Assembly: GCA_937884235.1 (NCBI GenBank)
Contig: CALGBT010000566.1
Coordinates: forward strand, 1-7,426
Reading direction: 5' to 3'
DNA length: 7,426 nucleotides
Source: an uncultured Pseudomonadota bacterium
Lineage (GTDB): Bacteria > Myxococcota_A > UBA9042 > CAIXZC01
The notes below the pieces were generated by a model that worked only from the letters and a program-made list of their open reading frames with translations, ran no database searches and had not been told where the DNA came from. The translations under genes were made by a program, and so were the position numbers. Each line of letters begins with the position of its first letter. The stretch's first letter is position 1. Positions 5,400 to 7,426 of this stretch are shown piece by piece.

Positions 5400-7426
5400 A
5401 TGGTCTATCGGTGGGTTTGTGGCGTTCTTGCTTCCATGTTGATTGGGTTGCTGAGTCCGGCGGTCTTTGCTCAGGAGCCGCCACCGGAGTCTCCTGGGCA
5501 GCCTTCCGTTGAGGCTCCAGATGTTGTCGCCCTGATGGCCGCTGCAACTGGGCTGGAGGGCTTATTGGGGGGGACTTTGCCGCCCTGGGAGGACCCCGCT
5601 CCCTGGCTTGCATTACCAGTCGTCGCCCCCCTGGTGCCAGCGGTTGAGGGCGATGCGGGAGTGCCGGGAGAGGCCGCACTTGAGCCCGCCGAGAGCGATG
5701 CCGCTCTGGACGCCGCCATGAGTGCCTTGAGTGCTGTCCAGGCACGCCTTCTAGCGTTGAATGATGGAGAGCGTAGCCGCCTGCTGTCGGGTCATGCCAG
5801 GCGGGTCAGGGTTTTCGCGCAGTGGCGCGATGACGAAGCTCTGCTGCGGCAGTGGGTCGGTGAATTGCCGGCCGAGGCGCGGGTCTATCTTGATCTCGCC
5901 AGCCAGATGGCGGCGCTTGAGCGGGGGGAGTTGGGCGTTGCGCAGGACCCTTCCAGACTGCTGACCCTGGACCTCGCATCGGGTGACAATGCCTTGCTGA
6001 CCGGGGAGGACCTGGAGTTGCTCCTGGTCTTCCCGACGTTACCACCGCTGGAGGCTGCTCCGCAGCCGGAACCAGAAGAGCGGCTGGAGGAATCAGTACA
6101 GTCAGAAGAGGCATTGAGGCCCGAGGGGATGTCGGAGCCGGAGCCGGAGGCTCTTGTGGAGCCAGAAGGGGCTGCGGTGCCTGCCGACTCTGCCGCGGTG
6201 GAGACCAGTCCGGAGGTGATGCCGCCGGACGTCCCAGTGGTGGATGATCAGGCTGCGGTGGTGGCGCCCGTTTCCCCGGTTCTGGCGGTGGCAGCTTCCT
6301 ATCGGCAGTTGCTGAGGGCCAGAGCGCGCTTTTTGGCGCTGCCCGAGGCGCGTCGGTCGGAGTTGTTGGTGCAACATGCTCGTCGTCAGGAGGCAGCCCG
6401 AAGTCAGGCGGGCGAAGCTGCTGAGTTGCAGGTGCGGGCGAAGCGGTATGCCGCATTGGCGGAACAACTGCGCCAGTTGCTCGATGGGACCCTGGAACTC
6501 TCCGTTGACCCCGGCCCGCTGCTTCGTCTTGACTTGCTGGAGCCGGCATTGGCCGGTGCGTTGCTGGCGCGCATGGCACTCTCTCTTGGCGTGAACCGAC
6601 CGCTGGACCTGATCGTCAGTGGGCCGGAGAGCAGCGACGAGTTGTTGGCGGCCAGGGGCGCGCTGGGAGCGGCAAGTCAGGCCCTGGCGCAGGTGATGGC
6701 GGAGGTGTTGGCGTTGCCGCCGGCAGGTCGCACTGCGTTGCTGCAGCGGCACGCTGAGCGGCGAGCATCGGAAGAGGCTGCCCGAGAGCAGGCGGTGGTG
6801 GCGGCCAGAGAGGCCGCGGCGGCGAAGGCCGAGCAGGTTCGGCTGGAGGAAGAGCGGCGCCTGAAGAACGAGGAAGAGCAGCGTCAGCGAGATGAGGCAT
6901 TGCACCTGGAGAAGGCCCGCCTTGAAGCGGAGCAGCGGGCCAGAGAGCATGAAGAGGCGCTGGCCCGCGCCCGGGAAGAGCAGGCTGAAGTACAGCGCCG
7001 GCAGGCGGCCCAGCGCTCCGCAGCTCAGGCTGCGGTCGACGATGCGACCATTCAGGCAAATGCCGCGAAGTTAGAGGCTGAGAAGGCTGAACGGGACCGG
7101 CAGTTGGCCCTGGAAGCATCCCGCCTTGAGGCGGATGCGGTGGCGCGCGTTGTGGCCGATGAGCGGGCTCGAATCGCCGGCTTCAGAATGGAATTGGCGC
7201 GTTTCGAGGCGGACCTGTTGCAGTTGCGCACTGGTTTGAAGCAGGGGCAGGTAGGCGACCTTTCTATTCGCCAGCGGGTGGCCCGTCTCCAGGAGCGGGC
7301 CGTGGCTGGCGAGACCAATCGGGATTCTGCCGATGCCTTGTGGGATGATTTGCTGGGCCAACTGGAACGCCAGCGGTTGCGGTTCTCGGAGATTCTCTCG
7401 AAGTTGCTGACTCCTGGAACAGAGTT
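5400..7426 (+). CDS. Exported coiled-coil protein with a novel repeat (3' partial)
   Basis: The frame from ATG 5400 has no stop to the window edge, giving at least 675 residues. A G-run (5391-5395) sits 4 nt before the ATG, and a promoter is placed correctly upstream. The N-terminus is a clear signal peptide: Arg4, hydrophobic core to Pro20, cleavage after AVFA (24/25). Then come a Pro/Glu/Ala-rich linker (25-105), module 1 (106-212), a second Pro/Glu/Val-rich linker (213-297), module 2 (298-420), a third partial module (421-455), a long Glu/Arg/Ala/Gln-rich coiled coil (about 452-611) and a helical tail (612-675). Three modules carry LAL-x4-R-x2-LL-x2-HA-x-R, a repeat I do not recognise. No second membrane segment is visible. 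It should be periplasmic or envelope-facing, perhaps a spacer, tether or the periplasmic part of a larger membrane protein such as a mechanosensitive channel; the missing C-terminus would decide. Reality of the gene is very likely; function is unknown. Confidence 0.88.
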   Translation, partial: MVYRWVCGVLASMLIGLLSPAVFAQEPPPESPGQPSVEAPDVVALMAAATGLEGLLGGTLPPWEDPAPWLALPVVAPLVPAVEGDAGVPGEAALEPAESDAALDAAMSALSAVQARLLALNDGERSRLLSGHARRVRVFAQWRDDEALLRQWVGELPAEARVYLDLASQMAALERGELGVAQDPSRLLTLDLASGDNALLTGEDLELLLVFPTLPPLEAAPQPEPEERLEESVQSEEALRPEGMSEPEPEALVEPEGAAVPADSAAVETSPEVMPPDVPVVDDQAAVVAPVSPVLAVAASYRQLLRARARFLALPEARRSELLVQHARRQEAARSQAGEAAELQVRAKRYAALAEQLRQLLDGTLELSVDPGPLLRLDLLEPALAGALLARMALSLGVNRPLDLIVSGPESSDELLAARGALGAASQALAQVMAEVLALPPAGRTALLQRHAERRASEEAAREQAVVAAREAAAAKAEQVRLEEERRLKNEEEQRQRDEALHLEKARLEAEQRAREHEEALARAREEQAEVQRRQAAQRSAAQAAVDDATIQANAAKLEAEKAERDRQLALEASRLEADAVARVVADERARIAGFRMELARFEADLLQLRTGLKQGQVGDLSIRQRVARLQERAVAGETNRDSADALWDDLLGQLERQRLRFSEILSKLLTPGTE
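5472..5714 (+). other. Pro/Glu/Ala-rich linker after the signal peptide
   Basis: Residues 25-105 of the coiled-coil protein follow the predicted cleavage site and are rich in Pro, Glu, Ala and Val (QEPPPESPGQPS at the start). A second such stretch lies at 213-297 (6036-6290), with PEPEPE-like runs. Both are likely disordered or extended spacers separating the modules, as in proteins that cross the periplasm. Confidence 0.6.
5733..5804 (+). repeat. LAL/HAxR motif, copy 1
   Basis: Residues 112-135 of the coiled-coil protein. LAL is at 118-120, Arg125, Leu128-Leu129, His132-Ala133 and Arg135, matching LAL-x4-R-x2-LL-x2-HA-x-R. It probably forms two short helices joined by a turn after LAL. Confidence 0.7.
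5925..5975 (+). repeat. G-x-L...DP-x2-LL-x-LDL motif, copy 1
   Basis: Residues 176-192 (GELGVAQDPSRLLTLDL), 51 residues from His132 to Asp183. It matches the stretch at 363-379 with the same internal spacing, which suggests that the repeat unit is larger than the LAL/HAxR core. Confidence 0.6.
6315..6386 (+). repeat. LAL/HAxR motif, copy 2
   Basis: Residues 306-329. LAL is at 312-314, followed by Pro315, then Arg319, Leu322-Leu323, His326-Ala327 and Arg329, with spacing identical to copies 1 and 3. Confidence 0.7.
6486..6536 (+). repeat. G-x-L...DP-x2-LL-x-LDL motif, copy 2
   Basis: Residues 363-379 (GTLELSVDPGPLLRLDL), 44 residues from His326 to Asp370. It is the partner of the stretch at 176-192. 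No third copy is seen before the coiled coil. Confidence 0.6.
6690..6761 (+). repeat. LAL/HAxR motif, copy 3
   Basis: Residues 431-454. LAL is at 437-439, followed by Pro440-Pro441, then Arg444, Leu447-Leu448, His451-Ala452 and Arg454. Unlike copies 1 and 2, this copy leads directly into the coiled coil. Confidence 0.7.
6753..7232 (+). other. Long charged coiled coil
   Basis: Residues about 452-611 are dominated by Glu, Arg, Ala, Gln and Leu (for example EEERRLKNEEEQRQRDEALH) with almost no Gly or Pro. One continuous helix of about 160 residues would be over 20 nm long. Heptad register is plausible by eye but was not computed. Charge-rich single alpha helices are the alternative. Confidence 0.8.

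Noticed and set aside
4735..5442. 235-codon plus-strand frame opposite the cyclase
   Set aside because: It is antisense to an intact GGDEF gene, its product is rich in Gly, Asp and Glu without a fold signature, and it would cross the divergent promoters.
5806..6950. Long minus-strand frames (257 and 282 codons) opposite the coiled-coil gene
   Set aside because: They overlap each other in different frames and give Pro/Arg/Gln/Leu-rich nonsense of the kind expected opposite GC-rich coding DNA. The plus-strand frame from 5400 has a signal peptide, promoter and repeat motifs.

Overview
The window looks like chromosomal DNA from a Myxococcota-like or other deltaproteobacterial lineage. The grounds are GC-rich coding sequence, a long array of Dicty_CTDC-type cysteine modules, a degenerate Myxococcus-type disulfide repeat (DECDDGN...DGC), and a C-terminal Gly-Gly-Cys / membrane helix / Arg tail resembling MYXO-CTERM sorting signals. 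The phylum is an inference; no rRNA or marker gene is present.

Layout. (1) Positions 2-2743, + strand: the 3' part of a secreted modular protein. It has a stalk of about 18 four-cysteine modules, a short cysteine-rich hinge, and seven ~55-residue repeats that look like a seven-bladed beta-propeller. Its true start lies upstream of the window. (2) Positions 2774-4165, + strand, 30 bp downstream and probably co-transcribed: an exported N-terminal-nucleophile amidase of the choloylglycine hydrolase / penicillin V acylase superfamily, with an acidic linker and a C-terminal anchoring or sorting signal. (3) Positions 4166-4398: a convergent intergenic gap with only weak inverted repeats. (4) Positions 4399-5247, - strand: a four-helix membrane diguanylate cyclase with intact GGDEF, inhibitory-site and metal-site motifs. 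(5) Positions 5248-5399: a divergent control region with one good sigma70-like promoter on each strand. Perfect inverted repeats are built into the core elements of both promoters. (6) Position 5400 to the window end, + strand, running off the edge: a stop-free reading frame of at least 675 codons for an exported protein with a signal peptide, Pro/Glu-rich linkers, three copies of a repeat I do not recognise (LAL-x4-R-x2-LL-x2-HA-x-R), and a long charged coiled coil.

How the genes may work together. Genes 1 and 2 look like an envelope or extracellular pair: a disulfide-rich adhesin or matrix protein and a surface-held amidase. The cyclase and the coiled-coil protein share a 152 bp divergent promoter region, so they may be co-regulated. 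That would link c-di-GMP to an envelope structural protein, but this rests on arrangement only. The parts most worth following up are the tandem repeat family in the coiled-coil protein, the palindromes in both divergent promoters, and the sortase-like tail on the Ntn hydrolase.
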